A stretch of 64,000 bases of DNA, from NCBI RefSeq assembly GCF_000276665.1, contig NW_004955477.1:1052223-1116222 (forward strand). The letters are read 5' to 3'. Source of the stretch: Chinchilla lanigera (lineage: Eukaryota > Chordata > Mammalia > Rodentia > Chinchillidae). The translations under genes and the position numbers were made by a program. The notes under the pieces are model-generated. The model saw nothing but the letters and a program-made list of their open reading frames with translations, made no database searches and was not told the DNA's origin. Below, piece after piece: positions 44,080-55,119 of this stretch. Numbering within the stretch: the stretch's first letter is position 1; each line of letters opens with the position of its first letter.

Positions 44080-44640
44080 CATATAAAATAAAACAAAGGG
44101 GAGACTACACCAGTCTTTAAATTTTCTGACGTGTCTTTCAACTTTCTTTAAGGAAGTACATTAAAGAATCTAGCTAATACAGACCTTGTTCATGAAGCTG
44201 AAAACTGGTAATTCTGAGACTGTTTTTGTTTGGACAGTCCAGATAGGGTAACATGGATCGAAGACTACATGTGATAACAAGGATCCGAATATGTAGAACA
44301 GAAATACTGCTGTACCAAACTTGCAATGAGTCTGCAACACCAATCTTTGCAATCATTAAAACTAAGGCTTTTACAATAAAAACGTTTAGCTTTCTGTATT
44401 GTGTGCATATCCCATCTTTGGTGCTGTTTCACTCCTAGTAAATCCATCAGAAACTCTGCATGAGTGATTACCTGTAGAAACTACAGTCACAATTTTCATG
44501 GTATGACCCACACATAAATAGAAGCAACCACACATTCCATTATCATCAAGTACATATGGTAACTCATGAAAACTTACATACAAAGACTGAATTATTTTCC
44601 ATTTAATCATGAACCCAGAATACCAAGTAAGGAGGAAAAA
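44080..44640 (-). other. coding-like but unassigned block
   Basis: Several overlapping minus-strand frames of about 60-75 codons. One reads MDLLGVKQHQRWDMHTIQKA and is broken soon after; another, overlapping, holds KIGVADSLQVWYSSISVLHI. It could be a broken retrocopy or chance. I recognise no family. Confidence 0.25.
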
Positions 44641-44859
44641 AAATAAAATAAAATAAAAGAAGGTCCTGGAAAAGAAATTCTAGTTTTGTAAAGAGTACTA
44701 TAAACACAAGCGTGACACCCCAAATTTAAAAAACACTGACCTCCCAATATCCTTCGAACCTACTCTGCAGTTTTTGAAAATGTGAGGTTTAAAGAAAGGT
44801 GTGAAAAGATGCAATCTACCTTCTGACTACACACAGTAACTGTAAAATTCATTCTCAAT

Positions 44860-45880
44860 CTCAAATTTCTGCGCGCACACCCTCTGGATCTCCAGGACCT
44901 TCAGACTTCGGTCTTTGAGAGTGCCCCAGGCTAGCTACCCCGGCTCCTGCGACCAGAAGCAAGGAGGTCCGACCCGACCTCGGCTGCTACTGAGCTGAAA
45001 TGCGAAGGCTGCCTTGGCCCAACACCGCCCAGAAATCCCCTTCAAACCCCAACCTCCCACCCTCCATCTCAACTACCCTCTACTGTCAGAATAGGAGGAA
45101 CAAAAAATAACCAGAGTCGACCGCCCGTCCCCTCCTCTCACGTCTACAAAGGCCCGGAAGCGCCTCATGCACCGCGGAGGAGGGGGCTGCCGTCCACTCT
45201 TGAGATCACCAGGTCAGGGGTGGTCCTGCAGATGTCAGAGCGAGCACACTACACCTACCCGACTACAGACTCTCTTCATTGGACCCACCCTGTTCAAGAG
45301 CCCAGCAACGGCCCTCCAAGAACCAGCTCTTGCTCCACACTCAACGTCCCAAACTGACCCCCTACAGGCGCTCAGCCCACTGCGCCTGCGCGTCTTGGTG
45401 GCGCAGTCAGTGCGCATGCTCCACACTCTATGCCCCAGCCCTCGGGTCCTGGACTCCTTTCTTGAAGTCACGTTAGCTGGTGTGCGCATGCGTATCTCTG
45501 CTTGTCTTGTGTGTCTCCCCAAGGAAACCTAAATCCTGCAAGGGAGGTTCCGGTCTTGGCGTGGGCTGGAGGTGGCAGAATGGAGACCCAGACTGAGGAC
45601 CCGAGACTGACCCGCTGCCCGCCGCCAGCCTTTTTGTGGGATGCCGCCAACAAGCCGCGAACCCAGAGCCTCCTAACCCGAACTGGGCTCGGCGCCCAGA
45701 ATTTCGACCGGGAGGAGCTTCTGGCGCCGCCTGCTCCGGAGTGCACCGTGCGGGAGGGGACTGGGGTGCTGAGCTCGGTGACAACTGCGCTCCTGGGGAG
45801 CCGTGATGGGGGACGGGCCGCTAGGGGACAGGGTCCCCGGAACGAAGCGGGGCAGAGAGATGGAGATTTTTTTTTTTCAG
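44860..45880. promoter_or_regulatory. CpG island
   Basis: About 1 kb of GC-rich sequence with frequent CpG (e.g. CCGGAAGCGCC, GCGCCTGCGCGTC, GCGCATGCG), in contrast to the AT-rich surroundings. CCGGAAG is an ETS-type core and the GCGCATGCG repeats look like NRF1 sites. Typical of a housekeeping promoter. Confidence 0.85.
45580..45740 (+). CDS. C10orf88: first coding exon of C10orf88 (PAAT), partial
   Basis: ATG at 45580 opens METQTEDPRLTRCPPP, then SLLTRTGLGAQNFDREELLA and PPAP: the N-terminus of C10orf88/PAAT, an ATPase-like partner of mitochondrial ABC transporters. The exon should stop at CCGGA|GTGCAC; a GT is there but the donor is weak. Reading on would give a nonsense tail. About 140 bases further, L1 sequence begins, and no other C10orf88 exon was found in the following 18 kb. 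It may be a real exon 1 with a very distant exon 2, or an orphan duplicate. Orientation relative to FAM24 differs from what I remember for human. Confidence 0.75.
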
Positions 45881-45884
45881 TTCT

Positions 45885-46245
45885 TTACAAATTCTAGACA
45901 CTACTCTCCTGTCAGAGGAGTAGCTAACCAAAAGTTTTCCTATTTAGTAGGTCGTCTCTTTTTATTCTATTGGTTGTTTCTTTTGCTGTGCAGATGCTTT
46001 TTAATTTGATACAATCCTCTTTGTTGATTCTTGATACTATTTCTTGTGCAATTGGAGTTCTGTGTAGAAAGTCCTTTCCTGTGCCTATGCCTTCAAGAGT
46101 TTTATCTATTTTTTTTCTTCTAGCAGATTGTTTCTGTTGTAATATTTATGTCTTTGATCCATTTTTATTTCATTTTGGTGCATGGTGATATATAGGGGTC
46201 TAGGTTCATTCTTCTGCATGTATATAACCAGTTATTACAAATATT
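45885..46245 (-). mobile_element. L1 ORF2 3' fragment
   Basis: Reversed L1 text (CTCTCCTGTCAGAGGAGTAG..., TTTGATCCATTTTTATTTCA...), parallel to 32.5-33.4 kb. Abuts the CpG island. Confidence 0.75.
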
Positions 46246-46389
46246 CTCTTAAGAAAATTCTTATATTCTCTTGAGAAAATTTTACCTCCAAATTTTAGGC
46301 TAGAAAAATCACTGAAAAAGAAACAATACATGACATTTTAGATTTCTGATACATATATTGAGAATCAAATACAAATTTAAGGTGTCTAT

Positions 46390-47080
46390 GAACTTTTCCT
46401 CAACACAACAAATTATGAAAGAAAAATCTAAAATATGCCTAATTCTGACAAAGAAGCAGAGGAACTAGACCTCTCATACATTATTAGTAAGATTGTAAAA
46501 TGGACAGCCAATCTGTAAAACAGTTTGTCTGTTTCTTAGAAAACTAGACGTACACCATGTAAGGCAGCAGTCATACTAGTGGGCATTTATCTCAGAGAAA
46601 TGAAACTTACATCAACACAAAAATCTGTATATGTTTGTAATAGCCAGTAACTGGAAAGAACCCAAATGTCCGGTGCTAGCTGAATGTTTAAACAAAGTGT
46701 AATACATCCATACTATGAAATTCTACTCATTTGGAGAAAAAGAGTGAACTGTTGATTTATGCAGCAACTTGGGGTAAAAACTCAAAAGACATTATACTAT
46801 ATGATTCGTTGTATAAAACAGTCTCAAAATATTGAATATATAGGGCTGGAGAATAAATTTGTGGTTGCTAAGGATTAAAGGTAATATGGTAAAAAGGGGT
46901 AGAGTGATTATAAAATTACAAAGGAGATGTTTGTGGTGAAGGACTAGTTGTGCATTGTGGTTGTGATGATGGGTACATGAATCTACACATGAAAATATGG
47001 CATAGTGATCTGTATTTTACTTTTTGGCTTTGTTACCTACAGTCAACAGCAGTATAAAAAATACTACATGAAAAATTCAT
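46390..47080 (+). mobile_element. old L1 3' fragment
   Basis: Contains TAATAGCCAGTAACTGGAAA and CCCAAATGTCC, then GTGTAATACATCCATAC, the end of ORF2/3'UTR of an older L1; strongly diverged. Confidence 0.7.
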
Positions 47081-47227
47081 AAGGTTTCAGTTGTCTGAAA
47101 TCTCATGCCATCCCTCTCTTTTTTGCCCAAGACAGGAATCATGTATTTGTCCATCATAGCCACAGTGTATCCTCTTCCCATCCGTTGGTCACTCTGAGTT
47201 ACCAGAAGTTATTATTAGATGGGCTGT

Positions 47228-47620
47228 TGTTATGGTTTGAATCTGGATGTTCTCCTAAAACCTCAAGTACTCGTATGTGGGGAGTTCCGAAGGTGGTGGA
47301 TTAGGGTGTGTGAATGTGGAGTAAGGTGTGTAGATGATGGAAGCCCCATTCTGGGTGTGAGTGGCACCAATCAATAGGCTAGGAGCCTGGCTGGAATGTA
47401 AAGAGACAGAAAGTAGGCAGGCCTGCTGCTGTTGCTTTGCTGCCTCCTGCCTGCTCTACTATGGACTGTTTCTCCTCCGTGATACCCCTCTGCCATGCCT
47501 CCCTGCTTGGGAGCCAGCCAACTATGGACTGAAATCTCTATAAACTGTGAGCCAAAATAACTCCTTTAACTTGTGGGTGTCAGGTATTTTGTCTCAGCAG
47601 AGAGAAAAGTGACTAAGACA
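47228..47620 (+). mobile_element. MaLR-type LTR
   Basis: Starts TGTTATGGTTTGAATCTGG and ends GTGACTAAGACA. It carries the familiar GTGAGCCAAAATAACTCC segment before the end. ERVL-MaLR LTR in plus orientation. Confidence 0.75.
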
Positions 47621-47629
47621 GACTGTCTC

Positions 47630-48445
47630 AGAATCAGTGGTTATATTCAAATAACCCTTAATTCACTTAATAACAGCTCCTAAGCATAAGACTAATGATG
47701 CTGGCAGCTTGGACATGCCAAAGTCAAGCCACTAAATGCTTCCTTTAAGTGAACAGGTAAAAACTCTTAAGGAAAAAAGAATCATGCTGAGGTCAGTAAG
47801 ACCTACAGTACAATTAGATATTTTGGAAGAGACCACATTCACAAAATTTTTATCATAGTATATTGTTATGATGTTCTATTTTATTATTAGTTATTGTTTT
47901 AAATCTCTTACTTCCTTGATTTATAAATTAAACTTCATTGTAGATATGTATTCTAGGAAAAAATAGTATACATATAGGGTTTGTTATTATACAGTTCATT
48001 ATATCTGAAATTTTAGGCATCCACTGAAGTTTCATAGAACATATAGTTCCTATCCCGCAGATAAGGAGGGCTACTATGTGCACATTATATTGATGTCCAT
48101 CTCCTGATTATGTTGTTGTATCATTGTTATATAAGATGTAACCATTAAGACCATAGTGAAGAGTACACAGGAACTCTCTGCTCAGTTTTTGAACCTTTTT
48201 GAGAATCGATAATACAGGTTTTAAAAACATTTTCTTAAATTATTACCCAGTTTGTCATTTCCTAGAATGGTAGTTCTTAAATTTTTCCATCTCAGGATTT
48301 CTTTATAATCTTAAAAATGAACAATGGATTCAAAGACCATTTTTTTACTTAGGCTACATTAAAATATTTATTTAAATTAGTAATACTAACTTTCATATAG
48401 ACATAAATGGTACCTTTTATTAAAGACAGTTGTGAGGCAAATGCA
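47630..48445. other. AT-rich unique DNA
   Basis: Nothing recognised. Confidence 0.5.
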
Positions 48446-48447
48446 TT

Positions 48448-48735
48448 TTTTTTTTTTGAGACAGGGTCTTTCTTTATTTTAAAAATAAAAGGAGGAAAAC
48501 ATTAACAGACAGACAACCTTTTACAAAATAGCAAGAGAACAGTACAAACAATACAGAGTAAAGTGAGACAGGGTCTTGCTATGTAGTTTAGGCTGGCCTT
48601 GAACTTGCTTATGTAGCCCAGGCTGGCCTGGAACCCTCGGCAATCCTCCTATCTCAGCCATCCTCCTATCTCAGCCATCCTCCTGTCTCAGCCTCCCAAG
48701 TACTGAGATTACAGGTGTGCACCACCATGCCAGCA
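48448..48735 (-). repeat. B1 SINE interrupted by a retroposon
   Basis: Reversed B1 whose head (GAGACAGGGTCTT) is split by the 94-bp insert at 48471-48564. A short triplication of CCTCCTATCTCAGCCAT occurs in its body. Confidence 0.9.
48471..48564 (-). mobile_element. short retroposon, copy B
   Basis: 94-bp insert with a perfect 13-bp TSD GAGACAGGGTCTT (48458-48470, 48565-48577). On the minus strand it ends TTTTTAAAATAAAGA. Its minus-strand text (CTCTGTATTGTTTGTACTG..., GTCTGTTAATGTTTTCCTCC) matches copy A at 25193-25320 in order and spacing. Confidence 0.85.
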
Positions 48736-49175
48736 TTATTTTAAATTTATAAAAATCCATATTAACTTTCTAATGTCTACTTCTGCATTATAATCATATA
48801 ATACATTATAGCTTTTTAAAAACACACTAGAAGCATTCAGAACAAATTCAGTTAATCTCTAAAAAATTTTTTTACCCTAAACCTATCATCTTAGCAAATT
48901 CTATTACTCATCGGATCTATGACTGACAGGTTATGTAACCTCTGGAAAATACCACTATATGTTCATAACAGAATGAAGATGAGAAGGACAAATAACATTT
49001 TGGTGTTACTATAAAAATATGTTGACCTCATGGAGTCCCTAAAAGGGTCTCGTAGTGGTGTTCGGACCATGCTCTGACAATCATTGCCCCAGAGTACAAT
49101 GTGAACTTCTAGAAAGTGATGTAGCTCTCTTTATTTTTTTAAAATCTGTAATTTGCCTACCCCCGTTAAATTCTT

Positions 49176-49268
49176 TTTTTTTTTTTCCTTTGGTTTTTCT
49201 CCAGTACCGGAAACCGAACTCACGACCTTGTGCTTGCCAGGCAGGCGCTTTGCTAAATCCCCAGCCCC
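49176..49268 (-). repeat. young ID SINE
   Basis: Reversed ID with a 19-bp TSD (49157-49175 and 49269-49287; one mismatch). The inner 'GCCGCTGAG' part is deleted (CTTTGCTAAATCC). Confidence 0.94.
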
Positions 49269-49289
49269 CTACCCCCATTAAATTCTTAA

Positions 49290-51115
49290 AGCATTTTCTT
49301 TTTAGGTTAGCAAAGAACTTTTCAGTACTTCAGTAAATTGTATGAAAGAAAGAAAAACTTCAAATTGTAGAGTTTATTGAAAAACTACTTTAAGATAATA
49401 CATGTTGCCTTAAAAGACATTGAACAAATCAGTTTTTATTTGGCATTCAAAATCAGAACCCTTTCTAATGGCTTCCTCTGAAGGGTTCTTCTTCAGTTTA
49501 ATTTTACTTCAGTGTTACACTTTTTTAAAAAAAAAAGTATATTGGGCATTCAGGACTCTTGCCACTTCTTGAATATGTATTTTTGAACCTGGAAATATGT
49601 CATAAGGTGACAGAGTACAGTTGTGGAGATAAATTTTAGCAATATATGTTGGCTGCTTGTTCCACAGCTTGTTTTTATTATAATATTGAGGAGAACTGAT
49701 GTATCTTTAAATTTAAGTATTAGAATGGAAGAGTCTATTTGCTCCTAGTTGGGAAAGATTCTTTTAAAAACTATGGACCTGATGGAAAAAAAAACTTATG
49801 GACTACATTGGCCAGCAAATATATAAACTCCAGGAGTGCATAAGTTACAAGATTGTTTTTTCAGTGGATTTACTACAAAATTCACAACTTCCCACCCATT
49901 GGGACACCTCTAATGCATGAGAAGTCTAGAGAAGGACTTTTCAAATGGAGAAAGATAAGCTCTCGACATATGCATTATCCTATAAATAGTATATATTTAT
50001 TACAAAGCTAAAACCTAAAAATATTTATGAAAAGCAAGTAATGTCTTTTGAAAGGTCATCATTTTATATAAAGTGACCTCTGCTCATTTTGACTGTCTTT
50101 GTTTTTTTGGTTTTTTTTTTTTTGGTTTCGGTTTTTCTCCGGTATCGGGAACCGAACTCATGACCTTGCACTTGCCAGGCAGGCGCTTTGCCGCTGAGCT
50201 AAATCCCCAGCCCCCTGTCTTTGTTATTGTAAAGCCAGTGCTGTACACTGAGTTAATGTGTTACACTCATAAGTTGTTTTTGTGTGCAATGTTTTTTGCT
50301 TTTACATAAATTTATGTAGTTTTTATTAAGTGTATAAAATGTTTAAGGATTTCTAATACTGTTCATTAGTTTTATTGTATTGTCTGACTGAAGTACTGCT
50401 TTAATTTATACAAAGACCTTATTTCATGGTTATAGGGTATAAAAAGAATTCTTAGAGTATTTGGTATTTTTTCTGATTGCTACTTCTTAGTGCTTTAACC
50501 TGGAAGCTTTAATTTTAGATCACCAGTTTCTATTTTATATTGTTTATTTCAGATTTTAATGTAGATATGATCCCTTATTTGGACCATTAAAAGTTTATGT
50601 TCTGTCACATTGTTGCAGTAGATAGAAAAATCAAAATTGGCCCATTCTTTGCTAGAATTATTACTTTGGATTTAGAGCATTTGATGTAAAATGGGAGAAA
50701 TCGTCTTGTTTTACCTCAGAAACCCCAGAACATACAAAGAGGTCTCCTTTTCTGGCCTGCCACAAGGCCTTCTTTCCAAGCCTTTCCTGGTAGATATCAA
50801 ATGTGATATGCTAAGAATCTACACTGAGTGATTAAAGTGTACATATCAAGGAAGTTAGTTGCATTTCTCTCTGGCAGACGTGATATTTGTACTCTTGTAT
50901 ATGCGTTGAAGGGTGATATATTTGCAGGTAAAAGTAAATGCATCCACTCTGGAAACTACTTGTCTAGAGTAAATGAAATGTTTTCATCTAATATTTGTTC
51001 AAGATGTTTATTTTTATAAAAAGGAATGTTTTATGATGTTAATACTTTGTGAATTTAGTTCTGTAATATGAGAACTAATTTATGTAATATTTGTTCAGTT
51101 ATGAATAAAGTTCTC
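49290..51115 (+). other. AT-rich unique block resembling a 3'UTR
   Basis: Apart from one ID it is free of repeats, T-rich on the plus strand, and ends with TTATGAATAAAGTTCTCC (AATAAA at about 51.1 kb). It could be the 3'UTR of a gene or of an unspliced copy; no coding frame precedes it. Confidence 0.3.
50104..50214 (-). repeat. young ID SINE
   Basis: T tract with GG interruptions, then TTTTTCTCCGGTATCGGG... to ...TAAATCCCCAGCCC. Perfect 11-bp TSD CTGTCTTTGTT (50093-50103, 50215-50225). Confidence 0.95.
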
Positions 51116-51900
51116 CTTAACTGGACATGTTTTTCCAAGGGTAGACAGGAAAGAACAGTCCACACCATCTTGTCTGCACCTGGAATCTCCCACTTAATTC
51201 TACTATTGTGGGAAAAATTGAATCAACAGGAGCTCAAGAGAAGAAAGAAATTTTATTGACATTAGTGGATCTCAGAGGAGTAATCTCCAAAGTCTGAGGT
51301 GAGGTTTACAGAAAATTTTTCTTCTTACAAGTTGGCAAACAGAAGTTCCGCAGACCAGATAAGCTTTTGTTGAAGGCCGTGGTACCATGGGTATCTTGTG
51401 GTGAGCATAGTTGTGTGTAGCAAAGTTGTTTTAGCACATTCACAGATGTTTCAGTTTGATGACAAATCATATGATTTAGCTGAGTTCAGTGGCAGAGAAC
51501 AGAATGACTGCAACTTTATTAAATAAAATGGCTGCAGTTAGGTCAGGATTTCTGCTTCACTATGGTAAATCTGTTGACAATTTCCTTGAAATCATGCAAA
51601 CCTGACTAAATCAGGTATGTTCTTAAACTTTCATTTCTGTAACCCTTTTACCTATGAAGTATAAAAATCAGCCAATGTCATTGAATATGTGCTTAAAGCC
51701 TAATAAATGGCTCCATATTATTTCATTGTATGACTGAAGCATTACATCTAGCCAGTCTTCTATAACTGAACATTTAACTCCAAAGGTGTTTTTAGCCTCC
51801 ACATTTTTTCATTTATTTTTACAATTGAAATCGGAAACCTACTTTTAATTAGGAAATGAAAATGTTAAAGACTTAGAATTAAGTGATTCACAATAGTATT
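51116..51900. other. unassigned sequence
   Basis: No gene; possibly LTR-like around 51.13-51.60 kb but without clear ends. Confidence 0.3.
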
Positions 51901-51904
51901 TATA

Positions 51905-52053
51905 GCCAGGCGTGGTGGTTACAAGATCCTATAATCCCAGCATTCAGGAGGCTGAAGCAGGAGGATTTCTACAAGTTTCAAGACAGTTTGGATTACATAG
52001 TGAGTTTGGGGCCACTCTGAACTACATAGTGAGACCCTATCTCAAAAAAAAAG
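51905..52053 (+). repeat. B1 SINE
   Basis: GCCAGGCGTGGTGGTTACAAG... to ...CCCTATCTCAAAAAAAAA. Confidence 0.9.
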
Positions 52054-52059
52054 TATATC

Positions 52060-53126
52060 CCTTGTGAGTTAAAATATACCTGCACATGGAACAGAATTCG
52101 GTGCAAGGAGCCAGTGTCCTACTGGTTGATGTCATAACAGCCTGTGTCATCAGTGTTGGAGCTGGTAGATTCTAGTTCTGGCGGAACACTGCTCATCCAA
52201 ACACAAACTCTTTAACCACAGACCATAATTATTCCTAACAAAGAAGGTCGGATTCTCTTCCTCAGAGTACAGGTTTGAGAAATTCCTGACAAAATATCCA
52301 GTACCCTAAAAGTACCCAAAATATCAAGTACCCTAAAAGTTTTTCTTATTTCTTTCCACAGTAGTTCTTAATCCAGCTCTGGATGGTTTAACAGTAGTAA
52401 GTATACTTGGCTAACAGTTTATTCTCTCCTGGCTCACTGCTCCACAATTTTACTATGTAAATGGAACAAATTGCTTATTCCAGACAAATCTGATTTTCTG
52501 GGAAGGTGCATTTAGGAGGAAGACCTGTGGTCTACAGAAAGACAGAATGAGGGACAAGAAGCTCCTGGAGATGCTGGTTCCTGGTCTGTGCAGACCACTT
52601 CCCAACTCAGCCAGGACAAGGGGTTGCCTAGAAGCTTCCAGAATCCCCTTTACCCTGAAATGGCCTGATCCAGTTGTCAGTGGGAGAACTGAAAACTTTT
52701 TTCCCTAAAATATTTAACAAAGTAGTTTTGCATTCTTTGTATTGTCTAACAGTTACATTTTGAAAAAAGTCCTTATTCCCGTAAAATATTTTTAAACCTA
52801 CTGTACACTTAGGGGTCAGTTCTGACTGTGAGCATGTACCTAGTTAAAGAGGTGCAGGTGTTAGGAGTAAAACCAGTAGCTCCAATGTAAGCCCATTTAT
52901 TATTTAAGGACATATCTCTGCCTGTGAAAGAAAGATTCTTTCTACTGACCTGGTCTCCTCTCTGGATTTTGTATCTCAGTCCATTTTCATACAGAAATAA
53001 ACCTCTTTACCCATCTTGGGCCAGCTTAGGGATCTCTGAAAGCAAAGAATCTGCCCATGGTTGTGGAGAAGGGTTGTGAGGTTAGGGGAAGCCACCTTCA
53101 CTGCCTACCTGTACCTCTCTGCCTAG
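52060..53126 (+). other. upstream region of FAM24 copy 2
   Basis: Unique sequence that should hold the non-coding first exon and promoter. It ends in a splice acceptor (TACCTCTCTGCCTAG) just before the ATG exon. Confidence 0.4.
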
Positions 53127-53135
53127 GTATAAAAG

Positions 53136-54305
53136 ATGTTTGACCTCGATACAAAGACTATAATCTACATTGGTGGCAGCTTACTGATCGTTGCAGTTAT
53201 ACTGATTGCTGTTGCCACTAGTCTTTTCTTCAAAGTCACCAAAGTGCTGAAGTGAGTCGTGGGGACAAGAGTGAACAATGCTTCCTCAAATGGGAGACCT
53301 GGTGCTCTGCTTGAGCAGGGTCATTCCTTATTACTGGGGCTACACTGTGGTTGAGGTCAAGAACCACAGGCGGGTTTGAAAAGGCGAAGACAGGTGGGTA
53401 CAGAATCTTGGGGTTTGTTTCCTTCTGGCTCGAGGCTCTGACCTGGGAAGTAGAATATTTTCTACTTGAGGCTGTGTGTGTCAGCACCACTTTGGTGGCA
53501 CTTGACCTCACTGGGTTTACCATTAGATATTTATTAGTCCCTTGGCAGAATTTCGCCTAGTCCCAGGTGCTAGAGACAGGACAATCCCAGGGGATGCTAT
53601 GGGAATGAGCTTGGGACGGGCCACACTGACCTCCTCTTGTCCAACTTAGGAGCTCCCAAGCCTCTTCCCACATTCATACCTCGTGGCCTTAGGGACAGTG
53701 AGGTGGGCCTATAGGACAAAGGCCCTATAGAAGACAGCTTACAAGGAAAAGTAGGTCAGGCAAGTTTGGAGAGAGGATCCTTAAGTATGGGAGAAACTAG
53801 CTCTCAGCCTCCATGGTGTCCCCATTGTAAGGAATTACATAGTAGGGCCCCTTCCCCCTTATTCCTACAGCAACCATGTGGGTGATCCCTACTTGCAATT
53901 CATCCCCCGCCCCTTTTGCAACCTGAGTTTACATGTACAGCAGTTGTAGGAGAGAAAGTGATGAGAGAGGAACTCAGCATAGGAGCAGAAGACCTTTAAT
54001 CCAGGACTGGTGTCACGTGTGTGGTTGGCTGCAGCCCTGAACTTCCCAGAGAGCCCTGACAATTGTGAAAAAAAAAAAAAAAAAAAGCCACTGGAAAGAA
54101 AACTTGCAAGCTCATGCCTTGTGTATGTCTTTTCTTAAGAGCAGCAAAAGTACTTCATTGTGAAGCCATCAACACCAAGGACAAGGTCATCCTGGCTGGA
54201 GCCTCCACGACTGAGTATCGTCCCACTGTTTCGCCCTGTGATGAATGTAAAATGTATGCAGATCCCTTGCCACCTTGCTTTTGTGAGATAAATGAGGGAT
54301 TCTAA
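53136..54305 (+). CDS. FAM24: FAM24 family protein, copy 2 (two coding exons)
   Basis: Coding exons 53136-53251 and 54140-54305 join in phase (CTGAA|GTGAGT ... TTCTTAAG|A) and encode 93 residues. The protein starts MFDLDTKTIIYIGGSLLIVA with a single hydrophobic segment, then FFKVTKVLKAAKV, and ends CDECKMYADPLPPCFCEINE plus GF. The last residues differ from copy 1 (EGL) and two residues are missing in 'ADYDTLPP'. The intron also resembles that of copy 1 in reverse (e.g. GTTGTAGGAGAG and CAGAGAGCCCTGAC in it). Function is unknown; family context is CUZD1/FAM24A/FAM24B. Start follows a splice acceptor. Confidence 0.88.
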
Positions 54306-54639
54306 TGTGGGATTGGTGGACACAAAAGTCTTCATAAGCGATATTTCTTAGTAGAATGTTTTGTTACTCAAGTCACGTTCTACGCCATTTATAGTCTTGT
54401 GTCCTCTCACATGACATTTATGTATTTTTGATTACATTGCAATAATGAAAATAATCCTTTCTACCTCTAGTTGTTATGCCTTTTATTTAAATTTTTTGCA
54501 GTACCAGACTGGGACTTATGGCAACTAGTTTGTAATATAATATTGCAATAGAAGCATGGGAGGGTATAAAATAAACAGTTTAACAAGAGGGGATATTGTT
54601 GTGATAGATCCATGAGATAAAAAATAAAAAGCACTTGAG

Positions 54640-54845
54640 CCAAGCATTGTGCTGCATGCCTGTGATCCCAGCTACTCAGGAGGTTGAGGCAGGAAGCCTG
54701 CAAATATGAGACCCTCAACTTAGCAAGACATTGGACAACTTAGCAAGACCATGTCTCAAAATAAAAACAGTTGGGGATATAGCTCAGTCTAGCATGTGTG
54801 AGATCCTGAGTTTAATCTCCAACACACACACATACACACACACAG
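54640..54845 (+). repeat. B1-ID dimer with (CA)n tail
   Basis: B1-like unit (GCCAAGCATTGTGC...ATGTCTCAAAATAAAAAC) then ID-like GTTGGGGATATAGCTCAGTC... and a CACA tract. Confidence 0.8.
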
Positions 54846-55033
54846 CATAAGTTTAGACAGGCTTTCTAGCAGTCTGGGCAGAAACGTGCTATCTCTTAAT
54901 GAGATGAACTTTCCCCTGGTGCTAAATACTGCTTGCATTTTATTTCATGGAGCCCTCTCTCTGAGACACTTTAAGAAATACATTCCTTTTGGGTTCTACA
55001 AAGATTCAGATATGGGCTGAGTACTAGGGCTCA

Positions 55034-55116
55034 CAGTGACAGCAAAACTTTTAGAGCTTTCGAATGTACAAACAGCCCACTGCTGTGGCATGCATGCCAT
55101 AGGTTCACCACCACTA
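55034..55116. mobile_element. short hAT MITE relic
   Basis: Starts CAGTGACAGCAAAACTTTTA and ends GCATGCCATAGGTTCACCAC + CACTA-like. Both ends fit the hAT family of 17290 and 38461; about 83 bases. No perfect 8-bp TSD. Confidence 0.7.
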
Positions 55117-55119
55117 GCT

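Noticed and set aside
45235..45784. Open frames on the minus strand and other plus frames in the CpG island
   Set aside because: GC-rich DNA is naturally poor in stop codons; none reads as PSTK or another known protein. Only the C10orf88 frame has a recognisable sequence.
53128..53134. TATAAAA directly before the FAM24 copy 2 ATG as a promoter
   Set aside because: It lies too close to the ATG and directly follows a splice acceptor, so it is exonic sequence.
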